Below are positions 18,393 through 31,651 of a DNA stretch of 64,000 nucleotides, in pieces (within the stretch, counting starts at the first letter, position 1; every line of letters begins with the position of its first letter). The notes beneath the pieces are model-generated. The model ran no database searches. It worked only from the letters and a program-made list of their open reading frames with translations, and was not told where the DNA came from. The position numbers and the translations under genes were made by a program. This DNA comes from an uncultured delta proteobacterium. GTDB lineage: Bacteria; Myxococcota_A; UBA9160; JAFDET01. Location: the NCBI GenBank assembly GCA_947259215.1, contig CAMYLJ010000022.1:214744-278743 (forward strand). Direction: 5' to 3'.

Positions 18393-18716
18393 TCAGCCCG
18401 GGATCTTGCCCACGAGCTGGAACGCGATCACCAGACCGTAGATCGCGATCGACTCGATGAGCACCATCCCGAGGATGTAGTTCACGAACATCGCGCCGGC
18501 GGCGCCGGGGTTGCGGGCGATGCCGGCCGTGGTGTTGCCCGCGGTCAGCCCCTGGCCGATGCCGCAGCCGAGACCGGCGAGACCCACCGCCAGGCCCGCG
18601 CCCAGCCCGAAGCCCCAGAGCGAGCTCGAGGCGTCGCCGCCCTCGGCCGCGAAGGCCACGCCGGGCACCACGAGCAACGCGAGGGCAAACAGGAAGAACG
18701 TCCCGATCTTGCGCAT
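18393..18716 (-). CDS. atpE: ATP synthase F0 subunit c
   Basis: 107 residues, about 25-30 longer than most c subunits because of an N-terminal signal-like segment (FFLFALALLVVPGVAFA, about 7-23). The hairpin follows: glycine-rich helix 1 (LGAGLAVGLAGLGCGIGQG), polar loop ARNPGA and helix 2 GMVLIESIAIYGLVIAF. The ion carboxylate is Glu88. Gln55, Glu88, Ser89 and Tyr93 occupy the same spacing (33, 1 and 4 residues) as Gln32, Glu65, Ser66 and Tyr70 of the Na+-binding ring of Ilyobacter; the Thr67 equivalent is Ile90. It forms the rotor ring in the inner membrane. It is the last gene of atpZ-atpI-atpB-atpE. Confidence 0.95.
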   Translation of the reverse strand: MRKIGTFFLFALALLVVPGVAFAAEGGDASSSLWGFGLGAGLAVGLAGLGCGIGQGLTAGNTTAGIARNPGAAGAMFVNYILGMVLIESIAIYGLVIAFQLVGKIPG

Positions 18717-18756
18717 GTCTTCGAACCTTTCCTTCTGTGAAGTTCGGCCGGAGACC

Positions 18757-19476
18757 CTAGTGGGCCTCTTCGAGGGCCATTCCGATGTAGATCATCGTGA
18801 GCAGCGAGAAGACGAAAGCCTGGAGGAACGCGATCATCGTGCCCAGGCCCATGAAGATGGCGGGGACCAGCGGCGGCAGCAGGCCCAGCCACACCGCCAC
18901 CACCACGTGGTCGGCACTCATGTTGGCCAGGAGCCGCACGCCCAGGGTCAGGATCCGCGCGAAGTGCAGCACCGTCTCGAGGGGCAGGAAGAGCGGCGCC
19001 AGCAGCCGCACGTGGATCTTCTTGCCCCCGATGCTGACCTCGAAGAAGCTCGGTCCCAGGAACTGGTTGATGTACCAGAAGCCGTGGCGCCGGATCCCGA
19101 CCGTGTTGTAGACGAGGAACGAGATGATGGCCCAGGCGAAGGTGACGTTGGGGCTGCTGGTGGCGCTCTCGAGGCCGGGCACGAGCCCCATCAGGTTCGC
19201 CACCAGGATGAAGACGAAGAGCGTGCCGATCAGCGGCATGTAGCTGCGGTACTCGGGGCCGATGGTCTGCTTGGCCAGGCCGACCAGCATCTCGAGCAGC
19301 AGCTCGACCGCGTTGCGCAGGCTGAAGCCCTCGTCCGGGACGATGCCGCCACCGGCCGCCGCGATCTGCCGCCGGATCACGACGCCGCCCAGCATCAGCA
19401 ACAGGCCCGCCGCGAGGGAGGCGAGCACCACCGAGGGGATGCCGACGGCGTGGCTCATGGACTCGAAGACGTTCAC
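18757..19476 (-). CDS. atpB: ATP synthase F0 subunit a
   Basis: 239 residues starting at GTG 19476, which overlaps the atpI stop as GTGA; an upstream in-frame start would add an Arg-rich leader lying inside atpI. Conserved helices are visible: MPLIGTLFVFILVANLMGLVPG, then ILTLGVRLLANMSADHVVV with the essential Arg of the proton channel, and the C-terminal FVFSLLTMIYIGMALEEAH. It forms the ion half-channels beside the c ring. The catalytic and stalk genes lie about 14.5 kb away on the other strand. Confidence 0.96.
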   Translation of the reverse strand: MNVFESMSHAVGIPSVVLASLAAGLLLMLGGVVIRRQIAAAGGGIVPDEGFSLRNAVELLLEMLVGLAKQTIGPEYRSYMPLIGTLFVFILVANLMGLVPGLESATSSPNVTFAWAIISFLVYNTVGIRRHGFWYINQFLGPSFFEVSIGGKKIHVRLLAPLFLPLETVLHFARILTLGVRLLANMSADHVVVAVWLGLLPPLVPAIFMGLGTMIAFLQAFVFSLLTMIYIGMALEEAH

Positions 19477-19919
19477 AGCGCGTCCCTCTCGCCTTCTTCG
19501 CGCTCGCGCGCGAGCCAGGGGTTCCAACGCTCCCAGCTCGGGTCGTCGGGATCGAGCGCGGGGGCGTCGGGCTCCACCGGCGGCCGCATGCGCCAGGCGC
19601 CCACGATCGTGGCCGGAATCACGAGCGACAGGCCGATCACCAGCGGCACCGCCTGGGCCCCGGCCTGGAGCGACAGGCCGATCGCCACGGCCAGCATCAC
19701 GAAGCGCAAGCCGAAGAGCGCGACCCAGGGACCGCTGCCGACCAAGGTGCCATCGAACATCCGCTGCGACGCCGACACCAGGGCGCGGAAGTTGAGGACT
19801 CCGAAGGCCGCCCCGAGACCCAGGCTGGCGGCGAAGCCCGGCGAGAAGGCGAGGGCGGAGACCGCCAGCGCGCCCGTCGAGATCCCGAGATTCCAGCGTT
19901 CGAGGGGGTCGAACCGCAT
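19473..19919 (-). CDS. atpI: ATP synthase subunit I
   Basis: 148 residues from ATG 19919. Four hydrophobic helices (about 12-30, 33-50, 70-90 and 93-108) are followed by an acidic, proline-rich cytosolic tail ending in REREEGERDAL. Position between atpZ and atpB and the NFRALVSASQRMFDG segment fit the AtpI family, which helps assemble the c ring. It overlaps atpB by a GTGA junction and begins 7 nt after the atpZ stop. Confidence 0.8.
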   Translation of the reverse strand: MRFDPLERWNLGISTGALAVSALAFSPGFAASLGLGAAFGVLNFRALVSASQRMFDGTLVGSGPWVALFGLRFVMLAVAIGLSLQAGAQAVPLVIGLSLVIPATIVGAWRMRPPVEPDAPALDPDDPSWERWNPWLAREREEGERDAL

Positions 19920-19926
19920 CCCTGCC

Positions 19927-20172
19927 TCAGTCGTCCTCCGCCAGGTCCGCTCCGGGCTCCACCAGCCGGCGCATCCGGAGCAGCCGCACCACCATCGCGG
20001 CGAAACCGATGGCCACGCCCACCATGATCCACCAGGGCGCGGTCCCGTATCGCTCGTCCATCCAGTAACCCGCCCCGATCGCAATCAGGAGCGCCACGAC
20101 CGCCTCGAACGTCCCCTGGTAGGCCTTGGCCGCGCGCTTTGCGGCCGGACCCCGACCGGGGCGATCCGTCAT
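19927..20172 (-). CDS. atpZ: AtpZ/AtpI-family ATP synthase accessory protein
   Basis: 81 residues from ATG 20172. A basic N-terminus (GRGPAAKRAAKAYQGTFE) leads to two membrane helices with the family signature GAGYWMDERYGTAPWWIMVG. AtpZ proteins cooperate with AtpI in c-ring assembly and possibly Mg2+ or Ca2+ handling. It is the first gene of the membrane-sector operon; a promoter is predicted at 20269-20297. Confidence 0.85.
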   Translation of the reverse strand: MTDRPGRGPAAKRAAKAYQGTFEAVVALLIAIGAGYWMDERYGTAPWWIMVGVAIGFAAMVVRLLRMRRLVEPGADLAEDD

Positions 20173-20268
20173 GGCTGCCTCCGTCGGGCGCTGGACGAGA
20201 GGGCGGGCTGCCGGATCCCGGCGGCCGGTGCGCGGCACCGCACGCCGCAACCACCCGGAACGGCGCGG

Positions 20269-20297
20269 ATCCTAGCCGATGGACCTGGCAGCCTCAA
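20269..20297 (-). promoter_or_regulatory. Predicted promoter of atpZIBE
   Basis: On the minus strand, TTGAGG (20297-20292) and TAGGAT (20274-20269) are separated by 17 nt. The -35 box contains the TGA stop of hemL, and the -10 hexamer is the same TAGGAT found before gyrB. The atpZ start is about 97 nt downstream. Read-through from hemL remains possible. Confidence 0.45.
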
Positions 20298-21589
20298 CGC
20301 ACCCGGGCGGCCCGGCGAAGCGCCTTGCGGGCGGCCTCCAGGGTCTGGTCCAGATCCCGCGGCCCGTGAGAAAGCGAAACGAATCCGGCCTCGTAGGGCG
20401 ACGGGGCCAGGTAGACCCCGGCCTCGAGCATGGCCGCGAAGAAGCGCCGGAAGCGCTCCGCGTGGCTCTTCTTCGCGGCCTCGAACGACTGCACGGGCCC
20501 GGGGTGGAAGAAGAAGCCGAACATGCCGCCCACCACCACCGTGGTGAGCTCCACGCCGATCTCGTCGGCGAGCGTCTGGAGTCCTTCCGCCAGCTGGCGG
20601 GTGCGCTTCGCCAGCGCCTCGTAGCTGCCGGGCCGGCGCAGCCGCTCCAGGGTGGCGAGCCCCGCCGCCGCGGCCAGCGGGTTCCCGGACAGGGTCCCCG
20701 CCTGGTAGATGGGGCCGTCGGGCGCCATCTGGTCCATCAGGTCGGCGCGGCCGCCAAAGGCGGCGGCGGGCAGCCCGCCGCCCACCACCTTGCCCAGGCA
20801 GGTGAGGTCGGGGACGACGCCGTAGCGCTCCTGGGCGCCGCCGAACGCCACCCGGAAGCCGGTCATCACCTCGTCGAAGATGAGCAGCGCACCGGCCCGG
20901 GTGCAGAGCTCGCGCAGGCCCTCGAGGAAGCCCGGGAGTGGGGGCACGCAGCCCATGTTGCCCGCCACCGGCTCGACGATGACGCACGCGATCTCCTCGC
21001 CCCAGCGGCTGAAGGCGTCCTCCACCGCGGCCAGGTCGTTGAAGGGCGCCTGCAGGGTCAGCTGGGTGAACTCCTCCGGGACGCCGGGCGAGCCGGGGAT
21101 GCCCAGGGTCGCGACGCCGCTGCCCGCGCCCACCAGCAGGGCGTCGACGTGGCCGTGGTAGCAGCCCTCGAACTTCAGGATCCGCTTGCGGCCCGTGGCG
21201 CCGCGCGCCAGCCGGATCGCGCTCATGCTGGCCTCGGTGCCCGAGCTCACCATGCGGACACGCTCGATCGAGGGCACCGCCGCCACGATCGCCTCGGCCA
21301 GATCGATCTCGCGCTCCGTCGGGGCGCCGAAGCTGGTGCCGTCGGCGGCCGCTGCGCGCAGGGCCCGCAGCACCGACGGGTCCGCGTGGCCCAGGATCAG
21401 CGGACCCCAGGAGCCCACGTAGTCGATGTACTCGTTGCCGTCGGCGTCCCAGACGCGGCAGCCCTTGCCGCGCGCGAGGAAGCGCGGGGTGCCGCCCACC
21501 GACCCGAAGGCACGAACCGGGCTGTTGACGCCGCCCGGGATCGACTTGCGGGCGCGCCGGAAGAGCCCTGCGCTGCGCCGACTGGCCAC
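20294..21589 (-). CDS. hemL: Glutamate-1-semialdehyde 2,1-aminomutase
   Basis: 431 residues, GTG start 7 nt after the gyrA stop. Class III aminotransferase fold: [12 protein letters not shown] near the N-terminus, [16 protein letters not shown] (115-129, PLP phosphate site), FDEVMTGFR (238-246) and [14 protein letters not shown] with the PLP-binding Lys267. It isomerises glutamate-1-semialdehyde to 5-aminolevulinate, so this organism makes haem by the C5 pathway. It appears to be the last gene of a gyrB-gyrA-hemL transcript. Confidence 0.97.
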   Translation of the reverse strand: MASRRSAGLFRRARKSIPGGVNSPVRAFGSVGGTPRFLARGKGCRVWDADGNEYIDYVGSWGPLILGHADPSVLRALRAAAADGTSFGAPTEREIDLAEAIVAAVPSIERVRMVSSGTEASMSAIRLARGATGRKRILKFEGCYHGHVDALLVGAGSGVATLGIPGSPGVPEEFTQLTLQAPFNDLAAVEDAFSRWGEEIACVIVEPVAGNMGCVPPLPGFLEGLRELCTRAGALLIFDEVMTGFRVAFGGAQERYGVVPDLTCLGKVVGGGLPAAAFGGRADLMDQMAPDGPIYQAGTLSGNPLAAAAGLATLERLRRPGSYEALAKRTRQLAEGLQTLADEIGVELTTVVVGGMFGFFFHPGPVQSFEAAKKSHAERFRRFFAAMLEAGVYLAPSPYEAGFVSLSHGPRDLDQTLEAARKALRRAARVR

Positions 21590-21596
21590 GCCGGGC

Positions 21597-24095
<2,499 letters not shown>

Positions 24096-24098
24096 GGG

Positions 24099-26537
<2,439 letters not shown>

Positions 26538-26651
26538 CTACCCCGAATTGCCTGGGCTGGGACGGCGACGGCGGCTCGTTCGATCCGCCTGGGAGACCGA
26601 CCCGAGCGTCCGTCTCCTCCGTTCGCGGCCCTCACTAGGGGGGAGGTTCCG

Positions 26652-26705
26652 GCGCGCCGACACGGCGCGCTCCAGGATCCTACAGAAACTCTAAGTGCGC
26701 GTAAA
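26652..26705 (-). promoter_or_regulatory. Predicted gyrB promoter with adjacent hairpin
   Basis: On the minus strand, TTTACG (26705-26700), a 17-nt spacer and TAGGAT (26682-26677). Immediately downstream is an inverted repeat GCGCGCC-GTGTC-GGCGCGC (26670-26652), which would overlap the start site and the beginning of the leader. The remaining 26535-26651 is an untranslated leader with no ORF I trust. A GC-rich segment at the start site could make the promoter sensitive to supercoiling. Confidence 0.45.
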
Positions 26706-26771
26706 GCCTTCAGGAACCTGGAATCCGGCACATCGGCGCGGACTTGTCGGACCGAAACCGGAGCGGCGCGT

Positions 26772-27896
26772 CTAGAGACGCATCGGCATCACGATCGCGA
26801 GCGCCTCGGGGTCCTCGGTCGGCTGGATCTGGACCGGCGACATCTCGTCCTGGAATCCGAGCTGGACCTCCTTGGCGTGAGCCGCTCCGAGTGCGTCGAG
26901 CAGGTAGCGTGCGTTGAAGCCCACGGTGATCTCGGGTCCCGCATAGTCGACGTCGAGCTCTTCCTGGGCCTCGCCAAGATCCGGGTTGTTCGAGGACATC
27001 ACCAGCTTGCCCTCGGACAGTGCTAGGCGTACGGCGCGGCTCCGCTCCACGGAGAGCAGTGCGACCCGTCGCAGTGCGTGCGTCAGTGGCTCGGTCGCCA
27101 GGGTGAGACGGCTGGTCGGTGCCTTCGGCACCACCTGACGGTAGTTCGGAAACTCACCCTCGATGAGCCGCATGACGAGCGTGACCCCGCCGCGGCGGGC
27201 CAGACCGTTGGCACCTTCGAACGCCAGCTCCACCTCGTCGGCGTCCTCTTCATCGACGAGCCGCTTCAGCTCCGCCAGTCCCTTGCGCGGGATGATCACC
27301 CCACTCGCCAGGGTCTCGAGCTCGGGCCCGACACCACGATCGACGTAGGAAAGACGATGCCCGTCGGTGGCGACCATGCGCAGCTTGCCACCCTCGGGCA
27401 GGATCTCGAGGTAGACCCCGTTCAGGTTGTAACGGGTCTCGTCCACCGAGGTGGCGTACATGGTGCGCTCGATCATCGTGCTGAGCACGGCGGCCTGGAC
27501 CCGCACGGTCCGCTCCGGATCGAAGCCCGGCAACGTCGGGTACTCCTCGGCGGCCGTGCCGGCGAGCACGAACTTCGCCCGCGCGCAGCGGATGTCGAGG
27601 TACTGGTTCTCGGTAGTCGCGATCTGGACCGGCTCTTCCGGGAGCTCGCGCACGATCTCGAAGAGCTTCTTGGCAGACGCCGTGACGCCGCCGGTTGCGG
27701 TCACCGAAGCCTCGTGGGTCCCACGGATCCCGACCTCGAGGTCCGTTGCGGAGAACACGATCTCCGCTTCCTTCCCCTTCGTCGGCGCTTCGAGCAATAC
27801 GTTGGCGAGGATCGGCATGGAGTTGCGCTTCTCGACGATGGCCTGAATCCGGGCCAGACCGCGCTGCAGCTCGCCACGCTGGATCGTGAACTTCAT
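26772..27896 (-). CDS. dnaN: DNA polymerase III beta sliding clamp
   Basis: 374 residues, in line with the 366-380 of the family. Three clamp domains are recognisable: the MKFTIQRGELQRGLARIQ opening, middle-domain RYNLNGVYLEI and MVATDGHRLSYVD, and the C-terminal AIVMPMRL that closes the ring. It forms the dimeric ring that tethers DNA polymerase to template. Unusually, it is not preceded by dnaA: it is divergent from rpmH across 299 bp. A TATAAG -10-like box (27925-27920, minus) and an AG-rich ribosome-binding region precede the ATG. Confidence 0.98.
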   Translation of the reverse strand: MKFTIQRGELQRGLARIQAIVEKRNSMPILANVLLEAPTKGKEAEIVFSATDLEVGIRGTHEASVTATGGVTASAKKLFEIVRELPEEPVQIATTENQYLDIRCARAKFVLAGTAAEEYPTLPGFDPERTVRVQAAVLSTMIERTMYATSVDETRYNLNGVYLEILPEGGKLRMVATDGHRLSYVDRGVGPELETLASGVIIPRKGLAELKRLVDEEDADEVELAFEGANGLARRGGVTLVMRLIEGEFPNYRQVVPKAPTSRLTLATEPLTHALRRVALLSVERSRAVRLALSEGKLVMSSNNPDLGEAQEELDVDYAGPEITVGFNARYLLDALGAAHAKEVQLGFQDEMSPVQIQPTEDPEALAIVMPMRL

Positions 27897-28195
27897 CCGC
27901 GCCTCGCTCTCTTTCTGGTCTTATAGATCAAATCAAGAAGTAGGGATCGAAGAGCCTGATAATCCGACAAAGCCAGCGGAACGCCGCGGTTCGCCAGGGA
28001 TCCGGGATACGTCGGCTGTAACGGCTCGTCCCTCACAGAGCCTCTCTCCACCCGTCGGGTCGAGTCTACCACGCGAGCCGGTGCGGCTCGGGCGCTGATT
28101 CGGGGTTGCTCCCAGCGGGGAGGAGGGGCCCTGCCGTGATGGCGGCCTGGCCGGGGCACGGCTAATCTGCTCCGCTCACCAGGAAGGCTCCGAGC
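27897..28195. other. Divergent dnaN-rpmH intergenic region (origin-proximal position, dnaA missing)
   Basis: 299 bp where many genomes have dnaA and oriC. The dnaN-proximal 60 bp are clearly more AT-rich than the rest of the window and contain the dnaN -10-like TATAAG. The rpmH side has TAATCT (28163-28168) and an AGGAAGG ribosome-binding site. I looked for DnaA boxes (TTATCCACA and close variants, both strands) and found none, so an origin here is not supported by the sequence. Confidence 0.5.
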
Positions 28196-28345
28196 ATGAA
28201 ACGGACCTATCAGCCGAGCCGCCTGCGCCGCAAGCGAACCCATGGATTCCGGGCACGGATGAAGACCAAGGGGGGCCGGGCGGTTCTGAAGCGGCGGCGT
28301 GCCAAGGGACGCAGGCGGCTCGCCGCATCGATTCCCTCGAAGTAG
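28196..28345 (+). CDS. rpmH: 50S ribosomal protein L34
   Basis: 49 residues, starting [18 protein letters not shown] and continuing with [19 protein letters not shown], the invariant L34 pattern. Arg/Lys-rich and binding 23S rRNA in the large subunit. AGGAAGG lies before the ATG, and rnpA follows 2 nt after the stop, the nearly universal rpmH-rnpA pair. Confidence 0.97.
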   Translation: MKRTYQPSRLRRKRTHGFRARMKTKGGRAVLKRRRAKGRRRLAASIPSK

Positions 28346-28347
28346 CG

Positions 28348-28707
28348 ATGGTCACTGCGGGCGCGCGGCTGCGTCGGCAACAGCGTCTGCGGGACTCGAG
28401 GGACTACGGACGACTGTCGCGGCGCGGCCGCCGGGCAGCGTCGGAGCGTTTCATCGTGCTCGTATTCCCCAGGGAGGCCGGAGACGTCACGGGGGCCCGC
28501 CTCGGGATCACGGCCAGCCGGAAGGTCGGAGGTGCGGTGGATCGCAACCGGGTGAAACGACGAGTGCGCGAGTGGTTCCGTCGCAGTCACGGAGGGCTGA
28601 TATCGGAGCTGGACCTGGTCGTGATCGCCCGTCGCGGAGCGACCGCGCTCGACCAGGCTGCCGTCGATCGCGAGCTGACGGTGCTGGTGGCCGAGGCGAG
28701 CCGGTGA
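28348..28707 (+). CDS. rnpA: Ribonuclease P protein component
   Basis: 119 residues. The family signature RNR motif ([14 protein letters not shown]) follows the [13 protein letters not shown] strand, with a basic N-terminus ([20 protein letters not shown]). It binds the RNase P RNA and aids 5' maturation of tRNA precursors. It starts 2 nt after rpmH and overlaps yidD by a GTGA junction. Confidence 0.96.
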   Translation: MVTAGARLRRQQRLRDSRDYGRLSRRGRRAASERFIVLVFPREAGDVTGARLGITASRKVGGAVDRNRVKRRVREWFRRSHGGLISELDLVVIARRGATALDQAAVDRELTVLVAEASR

Positions 28708-28934
28708 CGGCCCTGACCCACATCCCGCGTGCGCTTCTGATCCTGGTGATCCGTGCCTACCGGCTTCTGCTGTCGCCCTTGCTTCCGCCGGCCTGTCGCT
28801 TCGCACCGAGCTGTTCGGAGTACAGCCTCGCGGCGGTGAGCCGCCACGGGGTGCTGCGCGGCTCCTACCTCACGATCCGCCGGATCGGCCGCTGTCATCC
28901 CCTACACGCCGGTGGCTTCGACCCCGTCCCCTGA
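28704..28934 (+). CDS. yidD: Membrane protein insertion efficiency factor
   Basis: 76 residues from GTG 28704, which overlaps the rnpA stop. It has the compact YidD pattern: an amphipathic N-terminus ([19 protein letters not shown]), then [19 protein letters not shown] and [15 protein letters not shown], with three conserved cysteines. It sits at the inner face of the membrane and supports YidC-dependent insertion. yidC follows after 8 nt. Confidence 0.95.
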   Translation: MTALTHIPRALLILVIRAYRLLLSPLLPPACRFAPSCSEYSLAAVSRHGVLRGSYLTIRRIGRCHPLHAGGFDPVP

Positions 28935-28942
28935 GAAGGCCC

Positions 28943-30634
28943 TTGGACCGGAACTTCGTCCTCGCTGTCGTGCTCTCGATGCTGGTGCTCCTGACATGGA
29001 GCAGCTTGCGGGGACCGCAGCAGGAGCCGGGACCCCCCGAGGGGATCCCGGCGCTGACGGAGCCGGGGGCTCGCCCCGGCGAGGAGCCCGGCCCGGCCCC
29101 CAGGTCTGTCGAGGCCCCGACGCCGGCCGCCGCGGCTCCGGCTGCGGACCCGACGCCCGAGGCGTCCCGTGAGCCGCGGCGCCCGGAGAAGCGGGTCACG
29201 GTGGCGAACGACCTGTTTCGCGCGGAGCTGAGCTCGCGCGGCGGCACGCTCCAGAAGTGGGAGCTGATGAAGTTCATCGACCGCTCGCTGCCCGGGGAGC
29301 CGCCGGTCGATCTGGTGACCCTCGATCAGGGGGACATCGGGACGCTGGTCACGCCGTTCGCGTCGCTCGGCCTCGGCGACCTCTCGGCGGCCGGCTATCG
29401 CGTGGTGGAAGCCGACCCGCTTCGGGTCGTCTTCGCGCTCGAGCGCGACGGGATCGAGATCCGCAAGAGCTACCGCTTCGAGGCCGACTCCTACGCCTAC
29501 CGCCTGCGCATCGACGTGGACAACCGCTCGACGCGCGATCTGCGACCGCGCTTCGCGGTCCGTTGGCGCGCCACCAAGCGCGAGGAGCCGGACTTCAAGG
29601 ACCAGGCGCTGATCGCGCTCGCCGACGGTGGCGTCGAGCGCGGGCGCATCGACGGCCTCGGGCGCACGGGCGTTTTCGCCATGGGCGCGGTCTCGCCGGA
29701 AGGCGACGTACACGCGCCGGACGTCGAGTGGGGCGGCGCCGAGCTGCGCTACTTCCTGGCGGTGCTGGTGCCGGAGGTACCGCGCGACGCCGAGGCGGTC
29801 TTCCTCCCCGTCGTCGCGCAACGCGCGGGCGACACCGTACTGCGTTATCGCGAGCTCGACCTGCCGGCGGGGAGCAGCCTGACGCGGGAGTACCGCGGCT
29901 ACATCGGACCGAAGGAGAGCGAGCGCCTGGCCGCGTTCGGAGCCGGGCTGGACCGCTCCCTCTTCCAGGGCTGGGCCTGGGTGGCGCCGCTGGCGGCGTT
30001 CTTCGCCTGGATGCTCCACGTCATGCACGCCGTCGTTCCCAACTACGGCGTGGCCATCATCCTGCTGACGGTGCTGGTGCGACTGGTGACCGCGCCGCTG
30101 ACGGCCAAGCAGATGAAGTCCATGAAGCGCATGAGCGCGATCCAGCCCAAGCTGAAGGAGCTTCAGGAGAAGTACGGCGACGACCGGCAGCGCCAGTCCC
30201 AGGAGATGATGAAGCTCTACAAGGAGAGCGGCGTGAACCCGCTCGGCGGCTGCCTCCCGATGGTGCTTCAGCTGCCGGTCTTCATCGGGCTCTACTATGC
30301 GCTGCAGAGCTCGATCGATCTGCGGCAGGAGCCCTTCTTCGGCTGGATCAACGACCTCTCGCGGCCGGAGACCCTCTTCACGCTTCCCGGGCTCGGGATC
30401 CCGGTGCGCGTGCTGCCCCTCGTGATGGGCGCGAGCATGGTGCTCCAGCAGCGCATGACGCCCATGACCACCATGGATCCCGCCCAGGCGCGCATGATGA
30501 TGACCGTGATGCCGGTGATGTTCACCGTGCTCTTCTACCAGTTTCCCTCCGGGCTGGTGCTGTACTGGATGGTGAGTAATCTCCTCGCCATCGCTCACCA
30601 GATGTGGGTGAACCGGAGCAAGGAGTCGGCGTAG
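28943..30634 (+). CDS. yidC: Membrane protein insertase YidC
   Basis: 563 residues from TTG 28943, behind GAGAAGG. N-terminal helix (NFVLAVVLSMLVLLTW), then an Ala/Pro/Glu-rich linker of about 50 residues, the periplasmic beta-supersandwich domain (about 78-335, starting VANDLFRAELSSRGGTLQ) and the insertase core: NYGVAIILLTVLVRLVTAPL, KMKELQEKYGD-like coiled region, GGCLPMVLQLPVFIGLYYAL, and a last helix FPSGLVLYWMVSNLLAI. It inserts and folds inner-membrane proteins, including subunits a and c of ATP synthase. It is the Gram-negative long form. Confidence 0.98.
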   Translation: MDRNFVLAVVLSMLVLLTWSSLRGPQQEPGPPEGIPALTEPGARPGEEPGPAPRSVEAPTPAAAAPAADPTPEASREPRRPEKRVTVANDLFRAELSSRGGTLQKWELMKFIDRSLPGEPPVDLVTLDQGDIGTLVTPFASLGLGDLSAAGYRVVEADPLRVVFALERDGIEIRKSYRFEADSYAYRLRIDVDNRSTRDLRPRFAVRWRATKREEPDFKDQALIALADGGVERGRIDGLGRTGVFAMGAVSPEGDVHAPDVEWGGAELRYFLAVLVPEVPRDAEAVFLPVVAQRAGDTVLRYRELDLPAGSSLTREYRGYIGPKESERLAAFGAGLDRSLFQGWAWVAPLAAFFAWMLHVMHAVVPNYGVAIILLTVLVRLVTAPLTAKQMKSMKRMSAIQPKLKELQEKYGDDRQRQSQEMMKLYKESGVNPLGGCLPMVLQLPVFIGLYYALQSSIDLRQEPFFGWINDLSRPETLFTLPGLGIPVRVLPLVMGASMVLQQRMTPMTTMDPAQARMMMTVMPVMFTVLFYQFPSGLVLYWMVSNLLAIAHQMWVNRSKESA

Positions 30635-30663
30635 TCTTCCCGACGCCGACGGAGGACCCCAGC

Positions 30664-31614
30664 GTGTACGATGCCAAGCAAGAGGCCCATGAGTTCTTCG
30701 GCGCCGACCGTTCCGAAGCGGTCGAGAAGGCCTGTCAGTTCTTCGGGGTTGCCGAAGCGGATCTCCGCATCGGGGAGCTTCCCACGAGCGAGGTCTTCGG
30801 AGCCGGCGGGCGCGCGGTGGTGGTCGCCGTGCCCCGCGACGCTCGACCGCCGCGTGGTGGAGGCAGCGATCGCGATCGGGACGGCGGCGACCGAGACCGG
30901 GACCGCGATCGAGGTCGAGGCGGCCGGGACCGGGATCGGGGGCGAGATCGGGGCCGTGGCCGGGGGGATCGCGACCGGGGCCGCGGGCGCGATCGTGATC
31001 GCGGGCGGCAGGACGCGCGCGAGGCGCCTCGGTTCGACGATGATTCCCCGAGCGAGCCTCGAGAGCTGCGCCCCGCGACCGCGCCAAGCAAGGCGGTCGT
31101 GACCGGGGAGCTGAGCGAGATCGGCACCTTCGTCTCCGGGCTGCTCGAGCGCCTGGAGCTCGGGCCCTTCGAGATCGCCGAGAGCGAGGACGGCGACAAC
31201 TGCATCATCCAGCTCTCGGGCGCGGGGGCGCAGCAGCTGGCGCGCGAGGACGGCGGGCGGGCGGTGGACGCCGCCCAGCTGCTGGCCAACCAGGCGGCGC
31301 TGCGGATCGCGGAGGAGCCGCCCCGGGTGGTGCTCGACGTGGAGGGCGATCGCGCGGGGCGCGAGGAGTACCTCGAGGAGCTGGCGCAGCGCGCAGCGCG
31401 CCGTGCCCTGAAGATCGGCCGCCCGGTGGCGCTGGATCCCATGAACGGCCACTCCCGGAGAATCCTCCACGTCTCGCTCCGCGAGACGGACGACGTCGCC
31501 ACCATGAGCACGGGCGAGGGACGCTACCGCCAGGTCGTGGTGGTGCCGAAGGGTGCCGAGGAGTACGAAGAGGCGGTTCGCAGCTCCGAGGAAGCGGCGC
31601 GGAGCGAGGACTGA
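30664..31614 (+). CDS. khpB: RNA-binding protein KhpB/Jag with Arg-Asp-Gly-rich linker
   Basis: 316 residues from GTG 30664 with a well-placed GGAGG 8 nt upstream; a longer in-frame start inside yidC is less likely. Jag N-domain (YDAKQEAHEFFGADRSEAVE; 1 to about 57), then a 47-residue stretch made almost only of Arg, Asp and Gly, then a KH-like domain (EIGTFVSGLLERLELG...) and a terminal R3H domain (DPMNGHSRRILHVSL). KhpB is an RNA chaperone that binds many transcripts; linkers in the family are variable, but such an extreme RD/RG composition is unusual. Confidence 0.92.
   Translation: MYDAKQEAHEFFGADRSEAVEKACQFFGVAEADLRIGELPTSEVFGAGGRAVVVAVPRDARPPRGGGSDRDRDGGDRDRDRDRGRGGRDRDRGRDRGRGRGDRDRGRGRDRDRGRQDAREAPRFDDDSPSEPRELRPATAPSKAVVTGELSEIGTFVSGLLERLELGPFEIAESEDGDNCIIQLSGAGAQQLAREDGGRAVDAAQLLANQAALRIAEEPPRVVLDVEGDRAGREEYLEELAQRAARRALKIGRPVALDPMNGHSRRILHVSLRETDDVATMSTGEGRYRQVVVVPKGAEEYEEAVRSSEEAARSED
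30868..31008 (+). repeat. Low-complexity RD/RG-encoding repeat in khpB
   Basis: About 47 codons alternating Arg, Asp and Gly (DRDRDRGRGGRDRDRG and similar). At DNA level it is a degenerate series of GACCG/GATCG/GGGAC units. The codons vary (CGC, CGG, CGA; GAT, GAC), which suggests selection on the protein rather than recent DNA slippage. Confidence 0.8.
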
Positions 31615-31630
31615 CGTTCCACGGGGAACG
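31615..31630. promoter_or_regulatory. parS-like centromere site 1
   Basis: CGTTCCACGGGGAACG: a near-palindrome differing from the common chromosomal parS core GTTCCACGTGGAAC by a single central base (T to G). It begins one base after the khpB stop and lies 0.8 kb before parA, the expected position for ParB loading. Confidence 0.75.
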
Positions 31631-31651
31631 TTCCGGCCTCTCTCAGCTCCG

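Noticed and set aside
18202..18441. 79-codon frame downstream of the orphan sigma-54 promoter
   Set aside because: It has no ribosome-binding site, no recognisable features and runs into the atpE antisense, so a non-coding transcript is more likely.
27897..28195. Chromosomal origin with DnaA boxes between dnaN and rpmH
   Set aside because: No TTATCCACA-like boxes on either strand; only the position suggests it.
30868..31008. CRISPR or tandem satellite in khpB
   Set aside because: Units are irregular, in frame, and translate to a protein low-complexity region.
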